Origin: Hofstenia miamia
Taxonomy: Eukaryota; Xenacoelomorpha; Acoela
Direction: 5' to 3'
Length of the DNA stretch: 64,000 bases
Assembly: GCA_004352715.1 (NCBI GenBank)
Contig: SCFE01000055.1
Span: 1,826,608 to 1,890,607 of the forward strand
The translations under genes and the position numbers were made by a program. This document shows, piece after piece, positions 36,181 to 46,455 of the stretch. The notes beneath the pieces are model-generated. The model was not told the DNA's origin and did no database searches. It saw nothing but the letters and a program-made list of their open reading frames with translations. Position 1 is the stretch's first letter. Each line of letters starts with the position of its first letter.

Positions 36181-36966
36181 ACATAGATAAAAATCCCTAT
36201 ATACAAAGGGTAATTAAGCCTTTTTGTTGTGGTTGTTGTTGTTCTGCTTTGTATAACTAGAAAATACACTTTGTAAATGTATTTTTATTTGTATACACCA
36301 ATTTTTTATTTCAATACATTGTTATTTTTATCAATATTTATGAATTATGAAATGCCGATTTTTTTCAATTTTGAAAATATTGAAGTGTTTCTCTATATGT
36401 CTGGGGTTTCGTAATTTCATTCATTGAAATTTTTAGCTGAAATATAGAGGGAGCTAAGATATCAATACTTATGCCACTTTTTATTATGAGTTTATTATTA
36501 AGATCGTCTACAATATTTGTTATCGTAGGTTGCAGGATTGTATAAAACTACTAAGTTGAAAAGGTAATTTATAATAAACATTTACGTTTGTGACATTTGT
36601 AATTCCTACGACTGTTTTTTGAACAAATTGTTTTACAATCTGCATTCTCCTTAATCTAAAATGTGACTTGTAAATTTTATATTAAAAATTTCGCATGTTA
36701 CATTATTTCTCAAATGGCAGGTTTGATTAATGTCATGATGAAAAACGGTCACTTTTCTCATGTGCAAGCAAGTGCAATGCATTTAGTTAAAGGTTATTTA
36801 GTTTGTTTTTGTGTCCGACTAGATAAGTTTTTAGTATTTTTCTTTGCATTAACACGTTGTTAGTTTAACTTGATGGACGTTTACAATTGACTTTTGTTGT
36901 TAGGCTATTAACGCCTTTACTATATTAGATGGTAATTCAATATAGAAAATTAGTCAATTTTCTGAA

Positions 36967-37274
36967 CAGGGTTGGTATGTTTAAAACAATGTGTTTTAAA
37001 CAAGGCTTTTAAAAAAACGCTTAAAACATGCTTAAAGACAACATTGTGTACCAGCATTAATTTTCACTGATTATATTAGTTATTTATATTGTACAGTCCC
37101 CAGCACACACCACTAGGTTTGTAGATATTTCCCGTCATGCACGTTAATGATATCTTTGTATTTAAAGGATTAAATCTAGTTTAAACAAAACGAAAAAAAG
37201 CAAGAATATATTTTTTGGCTTAAGATCCGTTTAATGCGTTTCATTCATTTAAAATAAAATTGCTACCAACCCTG
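36967..37274 (+). mobile_element. MITE with cagggttgg termini
   Basis: A 308-bp segment starts cagggttggtatgtttaaaa and ends with the inverse, gctaccaaccctg. The ends match the MITE copies at 21669-22012 and 56585-56919; the middle is not clearly shared. No convincing 8-bp duplication flanks it. The start of its duplicate is at 63841. Confidence 0.55.
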
Positions 37275-37632
37275 GCTTTAGCCAATATCTATATTTAAAG
37301 TGGTTGTGAAATTGCTATATTTCTATATAACAATGAGACATCCTAAATCCTTTTGCGTTTTACCGTGAATACCTAACCATTTTTCTAATTTTTTTAAATT
37401 GAGTAGATTCTTTATGATGAATAAATATAGATAAAGCTTTTAACTGTGTTTTAGAATGTAATATAATGGTAAAAGATAGTGTGACAATTAACATTCCTTT
37501 TACCAATAAATCGACAGAACCTTCATTATGCTTTCAGGTATGTGTAATTTAATTTTAATAGCATTATGTAAAAATTATAACTGTTTATCAAAAATTTGCC
37601 TGTTTATTATACAGTTTAATTAGATTTCAGTT

Positions 37633-38370
37633 ATGGCTCCAATTTCGCTGTCTGACCTCAAAAAATTGAGCGATGCCCAGTTTGCCTCTGCTGTTAGTGG
37701 TCTGAAGAAAGACGCCATCATTTCGTTGTTGCGCCAAGCGGTCTCTGCTCTCTCTTCCTCGACTCCGTCCTCCAATGATGGCCCTGGCGTCATATCATCC
37801 TTATCTGAGTCCCTCACAAAGCTTTCCTCTGATGTTTCCTCACTACAATCCCAAATGTTCTCCTACAGTGCTGCTGCCTCACGTTCAGTCTCATCTCTCC
37901 CCAGTCATCCAGCTCCGAGTTTCACACCCGCGCTTGCTCCTCCTTCTGCTCTACCGCATCCTCCCAAGCAGTCTATCCCTTCATCAACTAACCGTAATCG
38001 TCCTTGTCCAGTTTTTGGTTCTAGTGCTTCCTGCCGTCTCCCTGCTGTTCCTACTAGTTCACTTCCGCGGCCTCCCCGCAAAGCTCATATCTATGTTGGC
38101 CGTTTTGCTGCCTCTGTGTCCACCTCTGATGTTGCTGACCACCTTCGTTCTTGCTCTCTACAATTTGATGATGTCATTTCCATTCCTCCACGTCCTGACT
38201 CTCCATTTGTATCCTTCCATGTTGTCTGCGATCAAGAGTCTCATCGTGCACTCATGAATCCTGATGTGTGGTCTGAAGGCGTCTTGATTCGTTATTACCG
38301 CCTCTCTGACGATGAGCGCAAATCTTTTGGCCTTCGTCCCCGCCGCCGTAATGCGCCTCGCCGTGACTGA
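37633..38370 (+). CDS. LINE ORF1 protein
   Basis: This 245-residue protein begins at ATG 37633. It has an N-terminal part with a possible coiled coil (ESLTKLSSDVSSLQSQM), then a long Ser/Pro-rich linker (about residues 80-150). A C-terminal domain from about residue 155 starts RKAHIYVGRFAASVSTSDVA and continues to VWSEGVLIRYYR. This resembles the RRM-like/C-terminal domain of CR1-type ORF1 proteins, which bind LINE RNA and chaperone nucleic acid. A basic tail RPRRRNAPRRD follows. It ends at TGA 38368-38370, in the same frame as the downstream ORF2. Confidence 0.75.
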   Translation: MAPISLSDLKKLSDAQFASAVSGLKKDAIISLLRQAVSALSSSTPSSNDGPGVISSLSESLTKLSSDVSSLQSQMFSYSAAASRSVSSLPSHPAPSFTPALAPPSALPHPPKQSIPSSTNRNRPCPVFGSSASCRLPAVPTSSLPRPPRKAHIYVGRFAASVSTSDVADHLRSCSLQFDDVISIPPRPDSPFVSFHVVCDQESHRALMNPDVWSEGVLIRYYRLSDDERKSFGLRPRRRNAPRRD

Positions 38371-41259
38371 CTATCTCACTCTGATCTGCCTCCTCCCCGT
38401 AACTCTGGCTTTTCCGTATTGCTTGCCAATGCCCACAGTCTTGTATCTTTGAACCGTCGTCTCAGCTTTTACAATTTCTTCTTGCAGTCTCCTGTTGACT
38501 TCATTTTCATCACTGAAACCTGGCTTGATCCTGCCATTGCTGATAGTGTTGTTTTTCCCAACTCTACTCTTAAAGTTCTTTCTCGTATGGATCGATCCAG
38601 TGGTCGCCATGGTGGTGTTCTCATTGCCTCTCGTCTTCCTAACCTTGACATCCGTCCCATTTCTTTCGATTCATTATCCTTCGATTTCTGTTGTGGCTGT
38701 GCTGTTGTTCTCAGTGACCACATTGTTTCTCTGCTCTGCGTTTACAACCCTCCTTCGAAAAGTCCCTTCCGTATTCCCGTTGCTGATTTATCATCTATGT
38801 TCGAGTCTTTTCATGACCAGTCTACCTACCTCTCTCGTCACCTTGGCTTTTCCATTCGTCCTCATTTTCTTGTTTGTGGTGACTTCAATCTTCCTAATGT
38901 CTGCTGGAATGCGCTCGACTCTACTGACACTTATGAGTCTGCAGTTTTAGAAGTTTTTGCCTGCTATTCTCTTGAACAACTTGTATTTTCTCCTACTTCC
39001 AGCTCCTCTCTGCTTGATTTGGTTCTGTGCTCTCACCCCGATTATATATTTGACATATCTGTAATCCCTGTTCCTGCTAAGTTGTCAGATCACTCATTCG
39101 TCAGCTTCAATCTGTTTGTCAACTCTACTTCTCCATCTGCTAAGTCGGCTGCTCCACAATATGCTCGATTTAACAGTGACTTTCTGTCAGTTAATGCTGC
39201 TCTCTCATCTTCGCTGCCCGTTTTTAGTGATTCCTTCTCAATTGACGATTGGTTCACTTTCTTTCATCAAGTTATTTCTTCTTATGTTCCTCGTCGGCGG
39301 AAAAAGCGTGTTTCTCTTCCTTTCTATTTTTCGTCCCTTACTGTGCATTCCTTGAATAAATTGGAATCTTACAAACGCCATTCTGGTACTACTGCTACTC
39401 CGAAGCTTGCTTCTCTCACAGAAGATGTTATCAATTTTATGGAACTTGACAAAGTCTCTTTTCTGTCCAGCTTCTCGTCCGGTTCTCTTCAAGACTCTTA
39501 TTCCTTCCTGCATTCTCTTCATTCCAAGCCTGAGCTCCCCAATTTGAGATGGAACCTTCGTTCTGCTCACTCTGACCTGGAGAAGGCTGATCTGTTCAAC
39601 GCGTATTTTGCCTCTAACTTCTCTGTACCTGTCTCCATGTGCCCTGGTCCGCCTGCTGCCTCCCCGCTAATCCGACTTTGTGATATGGTCTTCAGCGCCC
39701 ATGATATCTCTCTCATGCTTAAATCTTGCAAGTTGTCTGGTCCTTGTTATCCTGACGGTGTTCCTTCCTTTGTAATTCATGAAACCTCCTCCACGCTTTC
39801 TATCCATTTAAAGCATCTTTACTCCTTCATTTGCTCCACTAAGCGCTATCCCGCCTGTTGGAAGACATCTTGGATTTCTCCGCTGTTAAAATCTAATCAG
39901 CTTCCCTCCTCGCAGGTCACGTCCTACCGCCCAATAGCTATTCTATCTCGACTGTCAATAATCTTTGAACGTCTTGTTTTTCGTTATGTATTCCCAAAAA
40001 TTCGTCACCTCATCTCTTCTTTTCAGCATGGCAACCTTCCTGGTCGCTCTACGATTACTAACCTGCTCACTCTGATCGAAAACTGCTACTTTCACTCTGA
40101 TAGTAATGATCCTGGTTGTATTATCTTTCTTGACATCTCAAAAGCGTTTGATCGCCTCCCTCATTCCATTCTGCTTGACAAGTTACGTTTATTTGGTTTT
40201 GATGTGGATTTCATCGAACTGTTCCAGTCTTACCTTACCAATCGCCACCAGTGTGTCAAAATCAACTCGTCTATCTCTTCTCCTGTCCCCGTTACTAGTG
40301 GTGCCCCTCAAGGCTCAGTGTTTGCTGTTCTTTTCTTCCTCGTTGCCATTAACGACCTCCCTCATTCTGTTCTCAACTCGTCTTGCCTGCTGTATGTTGA
40401 CGACACTGCGATTTTTGATTTTGGTTGGTCTTTTGCTTCGAATATTTTTTCTGATCTTGAGCACTTGTCTACTTGGTCCTCTGTCAACCATCTTGATTTT
40501 AGCACTACCAAGACATGTGGTATTTCCTTTTCTGTGGCTCCCCCTTCTGATTTGCCTCTACCTGTGAACTTTGCGCCTCACCACACTCATCTTGGAGTTC
40601 AACTGGCTGCAAACTTAAATTGGACTGGACATGTGTCTTTGAGTCTCCGCAAAGCTAATTCCTCGCTATTTGCCCTTTTCCGTAATGTTCCTTTTAATAC
40701 CTCGTCCGCTGTGAAACTCTCTTTGTTCAAGTCCATTCCTCGCGCCATTCTTCTCTACGCGTCTCCTTGTTGTTGGCCTTCTCGTGCTTTGTTCCACTCC
40801 ATGGAACGTTTCCAGAAACGCGCTTTCAAATGGATTTCCTCTTTGGACTATAAAGACGCTCTGCTGAAATTCTCCACTCTCCCGCTGTCACTCTACTTCC
40901 ATGCCTGTGATCTCCTTTTGTTCAATCGACTACTGACTCGCAAATTGGATCTTGATCCTTTTGATTTCATTATGTTCTCTAATTCCTGCTGCACTCGCTC
41001 TGATGATGTTGTCACCTTCTCCATTCGTCGTACAAAGAAACATCGCACCCTTCACTCGTTTTTCAATCGTGCTTGTATTGCTGCTAATTACATCTTGAGT
41101 CGCAACCCTCCAACAGCGATTGATTTCTTTTCCCCGCCACCGAGCTTCAAGAAATCTTTGATGACTTTCCTCTTTGCTGAGCCCTTCTCCAACTTCGCCT
41201 ACTCTTCCATTTGCTCCTATTTCATCTCCTGTGACTGTCCTCGCTGCCGTAAAACTTGA
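38371..41259 (+). CDS. LINE ORF2: APE-type endonuclease and reverse transcriptase
   Basis: The enzyme nicks target DNA and copies LINE RNA at the nick (target-primed reverse transcription). The frame is open from 38371, giving 962 codons. Endonuclease blocks: FIFITETWLD, GRHGGVLIAS, VCGDFNLPNVCW, SLLDLVL and SDHSFVSF. RT blocks: SYRPIAILSRLSIIFERLV, HGNLPGRSTITNLL, IFLDISKAFDRLPHS, SGAPQGSVFAVLF, the catalytic box LLYVDDTAIF (YVDD), then HLDFSTTKT and HLGVQLAANLNW. The C-terminus is Cys-rich, CDCPRCRKT. No ATG occurs in frame before 38587, which would delete the first endonuclease motif. Translation therefore probably reaches it from ORF1 across the UGA, or starts at a non-AUG codon. Confidence 0.9.
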   Translation, partial: LSHSDLPPPRNSGFSVLLANAHSLVSLNRRLSFYNFFLQSPVDFIFITETWLDPAIADSVVFPNSTLKVLSRMDRSSGRHGGVLIASRLPNLDIRPISFDSLSFDFCCGCAVVLSDHIVSLLCVYNPPSKSPFRIPVADLSSMFESFHDQSTYLSRHLGFSIRPHFLVCGDFNLPNVCWNALDSTDTYESAVLEVFACYSLEQLVFSPTSSSSLLDLVLCSHPDYIFDISVIPVPAKLSDHSFVSFNLFVNSTSPSAKSAAPQYARFNSDFLSVNAALSSSLPVFSDSFSIDDWFTFFHQVISSYVPRRRKKRVSLPFYFSSLTVHSLNKLESYKRHSGTTATPKLASLTEDVINFMELDKVSFLSSFSSGSLQDSYSFLHSLHSKPELPNLRWNLRSAHSDLEKADLFNAYFASNFSVPVSMCPGPPAASPLIRLCDMVFSAHDISLMLKSCKLSGPCYPDGVPSFVIHETSSTLSIHLKHLYSFICSTKRYPACWKTSWISPLLKSNQLPSSQVTSYRPIAILSRLSIIFERLVFRYVFPKIRHLISSFQHGNLPGRSTITNLLTLIENCYFHSDSNDPGCIIFLDISKAFDRLPHSILLDKLRLFGFDVDFIELFQSYLTNRHQCVKINSSISSPVPVTSGAPQGSVFAVLFFLVAINDLPHSVLNSSCLLYVDDTAIFDFGWSFASNIFSDLEHLSTWSSVNHLDFSTTKTCGISFSVAPPSDLPLPVNFAPHHTHLGVQLAANLNWTGHVSLSLRKANSSLFALFRNVPFNTSSAVKLSLFKSIPRAILLYASPCCWPSRALFHSMERFQKRAFKWISSLDYKDALLKFSTLPLSLYFHACDLLLFNRLLTRKLDLDPFDFIMFSNSCCTRSDDVVTFSIRRTKKHRTLHSFFNRACIAANYILSRNPPTAIDFFSPPPSFKKSLMTFLFAEPFSNFAYSSICSYFISCDCPRCRKT

Positions 41260-41331
41260 ATTGTTTTTATTTTTGTTGTGTATGCCTTCAGCGGCTAAAT
41301 AAAGTCATTGATTATTATTATTATTATTATT

Positions 41332-42796
41332 GTAGTTTGTAGTGATTATTTTGGGCGTAACGCTGCATTATTCTCAAAAATTCATAGTTTAGTGAAAGGT
41401 TACTGGGTTCTTATTTTTAATTATTAATATTAAAAATTTTAATAGATTTGTAAATTTGCCGCATGATTTAGTCTGATCATTTCATCTTATGTGTATTTTA
41501 GAATCATTTTCAAAATTACACTACGAAATGTTTTGAATTTTCATACAATATTCAATTGTAAATTCAATTTAATTATAATTTTTCGGCATCACAATAGCGA
41601 CATCAATAGCGAATTTGGTATGCAGCTTTTCATAAAATTGTAGATAAATTTAAAAAATTATTTTAAAAAGGTATGCAAATAAGGTAGCTATGTATAATAA
41701 GGTAGTGGCATTCCTTTAAGAATACTATATTATTTTGAACATATGAGTAGCAACTAAACTTGGCATTATAATTCGTTGTTATATTTTTTATCAACCCTAA
41801 AGTGAAAACCTAAAGGGCAAACTGAAACACCTATTTAAAGAAAAAAACTGCGGTTATTGACAGAATTTGTTTGCGATTGTAGCAATATTTAAACTCAATT
41901 TGTCATTTTTATGCATTTTTGTATAACGTTGAATTTTTCTTTGCCGCCTCTGTTTCAAGCTCATTAAAAAATACTTGTTTCCTCTGAAAAATACAACAAA
42001 AATACGATTTTTCATGAAATTGCTGACAAAAATTCCCAAAATAAAAGGAGCAGTTAGAAATGAGTTCAAGGGAGAGTTAATAAATTTTTTCACACCGATT
42101 TGAAGCGAAGAAATTTGATTTTTAAGAATTGAAATAATTCCATACATTGAAGATTGGCCAACACATATTCTTAAAATTACAATAATTCTATCAAATATAC
42201 CTTTCATGTAAAGGACACCAATCGGCTTTGGATGACCGTAATCCCTTTGGGCTTTTCGTAGCTTCGCCTATGCAGAAAATGTTTGGGGAGATCTCATTCC
42301 TAAACCGAATTTCTTAACATTATTTCAACCATTTGTTCCAGTAGAGGAAAATTGTATTTCAGAATCGTAAAATGTGTTTCACAGAACTTAATAATTCCCA
42401 TCTACTAATCTGCAAGATATATTTGTTTGTGGTGTTTTAATGTATAATTTGTAGTGCTTTTGAAAATAAAAACGATTTGGTGCAAATTCATTCAAATAAC
42501 AAATTATGTGTTTAAATAAATACAACTCTGCATTGAATTCAATAAAATTTTCGGAGATCCAATTGATATCAGGCTGCAAATCGGTAGCAAAAAAGAATTA
42601 TTTTAATTTTTGAAATACAAGTTGAAATTGAATTTCGACATTTATTGCGAGATCATATTTCTGAACTTTTGCATTTATTTCTAAGAATATCTTCACATCT
42701 TCTGACCATGGCTGTGGCTTATGAATTTACCTAAAAACAATTGAGAGTGCTAGTATCTGTCGATTTTTTGAATTCCGTTTATTAGATATTATTTAG
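41332..42796. other. AT-rich interval, nothing recognised
   Basis: A minus-strand frame at 41854-42207 has no motif I recognise and is AT-biased. If the exon at 42797 belongs to the mannosidase gene, an earlier exon carrying the initiator Met should lie upstream; I could not identify it. Confidence 0.35.
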
Positions 42797-42961
42797 ATTG
42801 TACGAGTGCTTCATGTAAAAAGAAAAAAACTATTTCTTGGTCTCCTTGGATGTCTATTTATTTGTCCGATTCTTTTATATTATTTTAATGTCTCTGTGTC
42901 AAACATTCAAAATGTCATTCCAATTAATGAGAAGTTGCAAAAGTACTATTCGGATAAACAA
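42797..42961 (+). CDS. MAN1B1: Signal-anchor exon, proposed N-terminal exon of the ER mannosidase
   Basis: This exon of 55 codons lies between an acceptor (TATTATTTAG) and a consensus donor (CAA|GTAAGT). It encodes basic residues (RVLHVKRKK) followed by a roughly 18-residue hydrophobic segment LFLGLLGCLFICPILLYY and a polar stalk ending KLQKYYSDKQ. That is the layout of a type II membrane anchor with the basic side cytosolic, as expected for ER alpha-mannosidase I. There is no in-frame ATG, so an upstream exon must supply it. It ends in phase 0, which fits the microexon at 53278. The link to the mannosidase across 10.3 kb is inference from phase, strand and topology. Confidence 0.5.
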
Positions 42962-43639
42962 GTAAGTTTGATTTCATTTTTCTTAATCTGTGTGTGTGAC
43001 ATTTATGGGCCTAACCAGACAATAATGATGAAAACCGCTATCATGCTTCCGAGGTCTTAGCTTTATTAATATTTTCTACACATATTTGCAAATTTGCAAG
43101 TATATATTATATTCTTAATGCATATGCATATTTCCAACATTGAACAAATTTATGCAAGTAGACAAGTAAAAACGAAGATACGATAGTAAATGTTAAAAAA
43201 CAACAGGGTTACCCATTTGATCTTAATAGTTTCGCCAATCATTTAGTCTTTTATTATAGTCAAAGACCAAGGAGTACATAATAACAGGACATGACACCGA
43301 AAATCTCACTTAAAACTTGAGGGCTGGCTCAATATTTTGTATTTTCATGCCAGAATGATATTTTTCACACACAATGAAATTTATAGCATTTTGATGTTTT
43401 TAAAATAACAAAATCACTATATATCTAATAGCTACATCAGTATTGTAATGCGAAATCATTATTTTATAAATAAAAATCAAATGTTACATGTAAGATAACA
43501 GGGAAATTACGCCTTGATTAAAAAGCATTAAAGATAATATTCATTTTACAAAATTTAAATTGATTATGCAAATTTGGTTAACTTTCTAGCATTACTTTGC
43601 TGTGCCTTATTCAAAACCTGTAGTCCTTTAAGAAAAATA

Positions 43640-45639
43640 TTAACCAACTTCATAAGTAGATTTTGGTGTAGACCTAAACTGAACAACATCACCAATTTCT
43701 TGAAGAAAATTATATAAATGATTTCGGTAATATTTCGTTTTAGATTTGGTAAAGTAAGAGTAGCAGCAAAACACGTATTCCACAAAATCATGTGATGGAT
43801 GGTGTAATCCTCCTCGGTTTAAATTAGTAAAAAAGGCATCGGGTTCAGACGGATGTTCATGCGACAAAAGCAGTATTTCTGTTGAAGCAACATATTCACA
43901 AATGTAATAGAGACACCTCTTTTCATCTGAGCTAATTTCACTGACGTAGTTCATTAAATTATCTAATATATTAACATCATCTTCAAGAAATTGAAGAGTA
44001 CATAAATGGCAAGAATGAACACCGTCAGACCAACTAAAATGCTCCCCTAACTCCAAAAGCAGTTTTGCTCTATCTATGTTATGAGTAAACATTACATCTG
44101 CGGTTGTAATGTAATACTTGCCACCCGAAGACTGTCGAAAATGGCCAAAGTGACCTTCAAGATCATCTTGTTGAAAAAAAGATGATAAAATGAAATTATG
44201 ACGACATGAATTGCAAAAAAAAGGCTTGACCATTATCGCGAGTATTGTGTGAGCTAATTTGTTAACATCGTCCAAAGCTTGACCAAAGATGCTGCCTCCT
44301 CTGTACACCAATGACGGCTTAATATAAATTTCATCAATAATTAACCAACAGTTTTTTAATCGCGGTGGTAATTTAGAAAAAAATGAAATAAAAAAGTCGT
44401 TGTCTTCTGTAGATTTGTAAACCGACGTTATTCGTTGCAAGGTGCGCACCTAAGTTGGGCAATTATAGATTGCCTGCATATAATTATACTCTGATGCTAT
44501 TTTAATGAATGTTGAAAAATGCAAGAGCTAAATGATACACTAATAGGTTATACTTACGCGAATTATATGCATATATGAATAGAGCAATAATTACGCAATT
44601 ATTTCATACAACATATATAGTTGCCCAACTAAGGTACGCACTGATGGTAACACAAGCTTTTGTCGAAGTTTAGCATACAATGATCTGGAGGCAGAATACC
44701 ACGTAAAAGCAGTCAAAAAATCATCCATGCTATATATACGACCATTTCTTTGTTTATTCAAGAGGTGAATGTTGTTTGATAGGAAGCATGACTTATTATG
44801 CACATCTTCACTTATATTTGTAATACAGAAGTCAGACGAAACGTAATGTATAAGTTCGGTAAGTTGACTCCAAAATTTTATAGATCCAATAGCGGGATGT
44901 TTGACACTGGTCAATTTGGAAAAAGATTCATAATTGAAAGAAATTTCTTCTGACTGTGAAGATGTCTGCAAAGTACAATAAAATCCTTACAAATATAAAT
45001 GACATTTTGCTTAATTGTTTCGGTTAAATAAGTTAAAATCTAGTTTTCGCGTGACATGCATGTATAGATTCTGTAAATAAACAAAAAATTTGGTGCATTA
45101 CTTGAATGAAGATTTTATAAGGATTTTACTGTATTTCGTTTGAGAAAAATTATCCAGTCAAATATAGGACCATCATGATGGATGCTTATCACAAACAAAT
45201 TATCACTTTGAGAAACGGAAAGAAATATGTTGTCAGGAACACGTTTTTTAAATTCCTCTTCAAACTCTTTGGCTTTCATAACGTCTAAATCCAAAAAAGT
45301 GTTAATCTCATTTGGCTGGGAATTTCTTGACGCACTTGAAGATTTGGCAGTACTGCGAACATTTGCAGCTGGAGTAGGAATAATGGAAGGTGGCACGTTG
45401 GGAAAAACAGAAGAAGGGTTTGCAGGAACTCCACTTCTTTTAAAAATAGCATTGTCAGGCCAATGCTTTCGGCAAACGCCCATGTTGATTGTTAAGTTTT
45501 TGCAATCAATGATATTTGGAAGCGCATTTAGCCATCTACGACTGTAATTTGAAATTCTTTTGTTTAACGTTACAATGGACTTATTTCTGATAGTATCATA
45601 TCTGGTTTAGCATCCACCAACAGAACATTTCTTCCCCAT
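43640..45639 (-). pseudogene. P-element-like transposase with N-terminal THAP domain
   Basis: Three exons on the minus strand, all in phase 0: 45639-45130, 44965-44642 and 44449-43640, about 547 codons. Exon 1 opens MGKKCSVGGC and later has RRWLNALP and GVCRKHWPD, so the C--C...C--H ligands of a THAP zinc finger are present, but codon 11 is TAA (45609-45607). Exon 2 ends KLRQKLVLPS; exon 3 continues VRTLQRITSVYK. Exon 3 contains NCWLIIDEIYIKPSLVYRGG (first catalytic D region) and FFQQDDLEGHFGHFRQSSGG, the C-terminal hallmark of P-type transposases. Exon 1 is spliced with a GTAAAA donor and a TTTGCAG acceptor. The single nonsense codon is the only clear lesion, so loss of function may be recent. 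Confidence 0.8.
44450..44641 (-). mobile_element. Small transposon forming an intron in the P transposase
   Basis: On the minus strand the sequence runs ...CCATCA, then GTGCGTACC (44641-44633), then about 183 bp starting TTAGTTGGGCAACTATA and ending with its inverse TATAATTGCCCAACTTAG, then GTGCGCACC (44449-44441). The repeated GTGCGYACC is a 9-bp target duplication (up to 11 bp). The first copy starts with GT and the element ends with AG, so GT-AG splicing from 44641 to 44450 removes one duplication plus the element and restores PSVRTLQR in phase 0. Unspliced, the frame stops at 44591. A 9-bp duplication fits Mutator- or Merlin-type elements. Confidence 0.7.
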
Positions 45640-46455
45640 TACAAATTGCTAAACTAATAATGAGTATTTTACTGATTATTTCTTGGGTAAACAACATCAA
45701 CAGCATTTGTATTTTATCCAATGGGAATGGTTTATCCTACATCAATCAAATAATTTCGCACAATCATAAAGCACCATGTTTTTCAAGACATGTTAATATT
45801 ATTACGAATTAGATGGGAATAAAAACGTAAACAACATCTGTCACACTACTCGATTTTGCAACAAAATTATTAAATTGTCAAGCCAGCCCTTAAGTTTTAG
45901 ATAATATTTTTGGTGTCATGTCCTGTTATTATGTACTCCTTGTCAAAGACCTTTTGAACTATTAGTGCATTTTCTTCCAAAACGTTTCTTATATTCGGAG
46001 CATTATATTTTCAATTGTTGTTTGTTTCACATGCTACTGATGATTCTTCCCAGTATATATTTCATTAAGGCGATATTTATTAATTTATTCCACTGTTTGT
46101 TTACATTTATATATATTTCTTTAGAAAAAGATTTCCGCGATTTAATTCATGTATGCATTTGTAGATTTATATTAGACTACTTAGTACTTAGTGATGAATA
46201 GCGGTGACAAGATGGACGAATTGTGTACAAATTTACTAGTTTCAAATTTATTTATGCTTAACATCGAAATTATCGACCCGTTAATAATAATGACTCATTG
46301 CCAGTGCATCCATTACTACTTTACTCTGTGTTAAACTTAAATTAATTTTGTATAGTTATCTCCAAATGCAATGTTTTATCTTGGTCTGTACGACTTTTTA
46401 GTGTTGCAAAATTAATGAATTGTTAGGTTGTTTTGTTTAGAAAAATTTACTTCTA

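Larger units (their letters stand above)
32261..37126. repeat. 4,866-bp block, first copy
   Basis: Every base compared between this block and 59135-64000 agrees at a constant offset of 26,874, with no indels seen. The second copy runs off the window. The block holds old, already broken elements: palindromes, a LINE relic and a MITE. It is therefore a segmental or assembly duplication, not one transposon. Between 34060 and 35380 nothing is recognised; a weak palindromic cluster precedes it. Confidence 0.9.
37620..41331 (+). mobile_element. Apparently complete non-LTR retrotransposon (family C, CR1/Jockey-like)
   Basis: The element comprises ORF1, ORF2, a short 3' region with an AATAAA (near 41297) and an (ATT)n tail at 41309-41331, the tail type of CR1/L2-group LINEs. 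All endonuclease and RT blocks are present without frameshifts, so this may be a recent copy. The exact 5' edge and any target duplication could not be fixed; coordinates begin just before ORF1. Its base composition (C and T rich, over 40 percent GC) contrasts with the surrounding AT-rich DNA. A truncated inverted relative is at 50801-51205. Confidence 0.8.
43268..45942 (-). mobile_element. P-element-family transposon, complete ends
   Basis: A 2,675-bp element has 62-bp terminal inverted repeats (43268-43329 and 45881-45942); the outer 31 bp, starting caaggagtacataataacag, are identical. It is flanked by the 8-bp direct repeat tcaaagac (43260-43267, 45943-45950). An 8-bp duplication plus a THAP/P-type transposase inside place it in the P superfamily. 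It is inserted in the first long intron of the proposed mannosidase gene, antisense to it. Confidence 0.9.

Noticed and set aside
38469-40567. Extra ORFs in other frames over the family C LINE
   Set aside because: They overlap the fully motif-supported ORF2 frame and have no motifs of their own.
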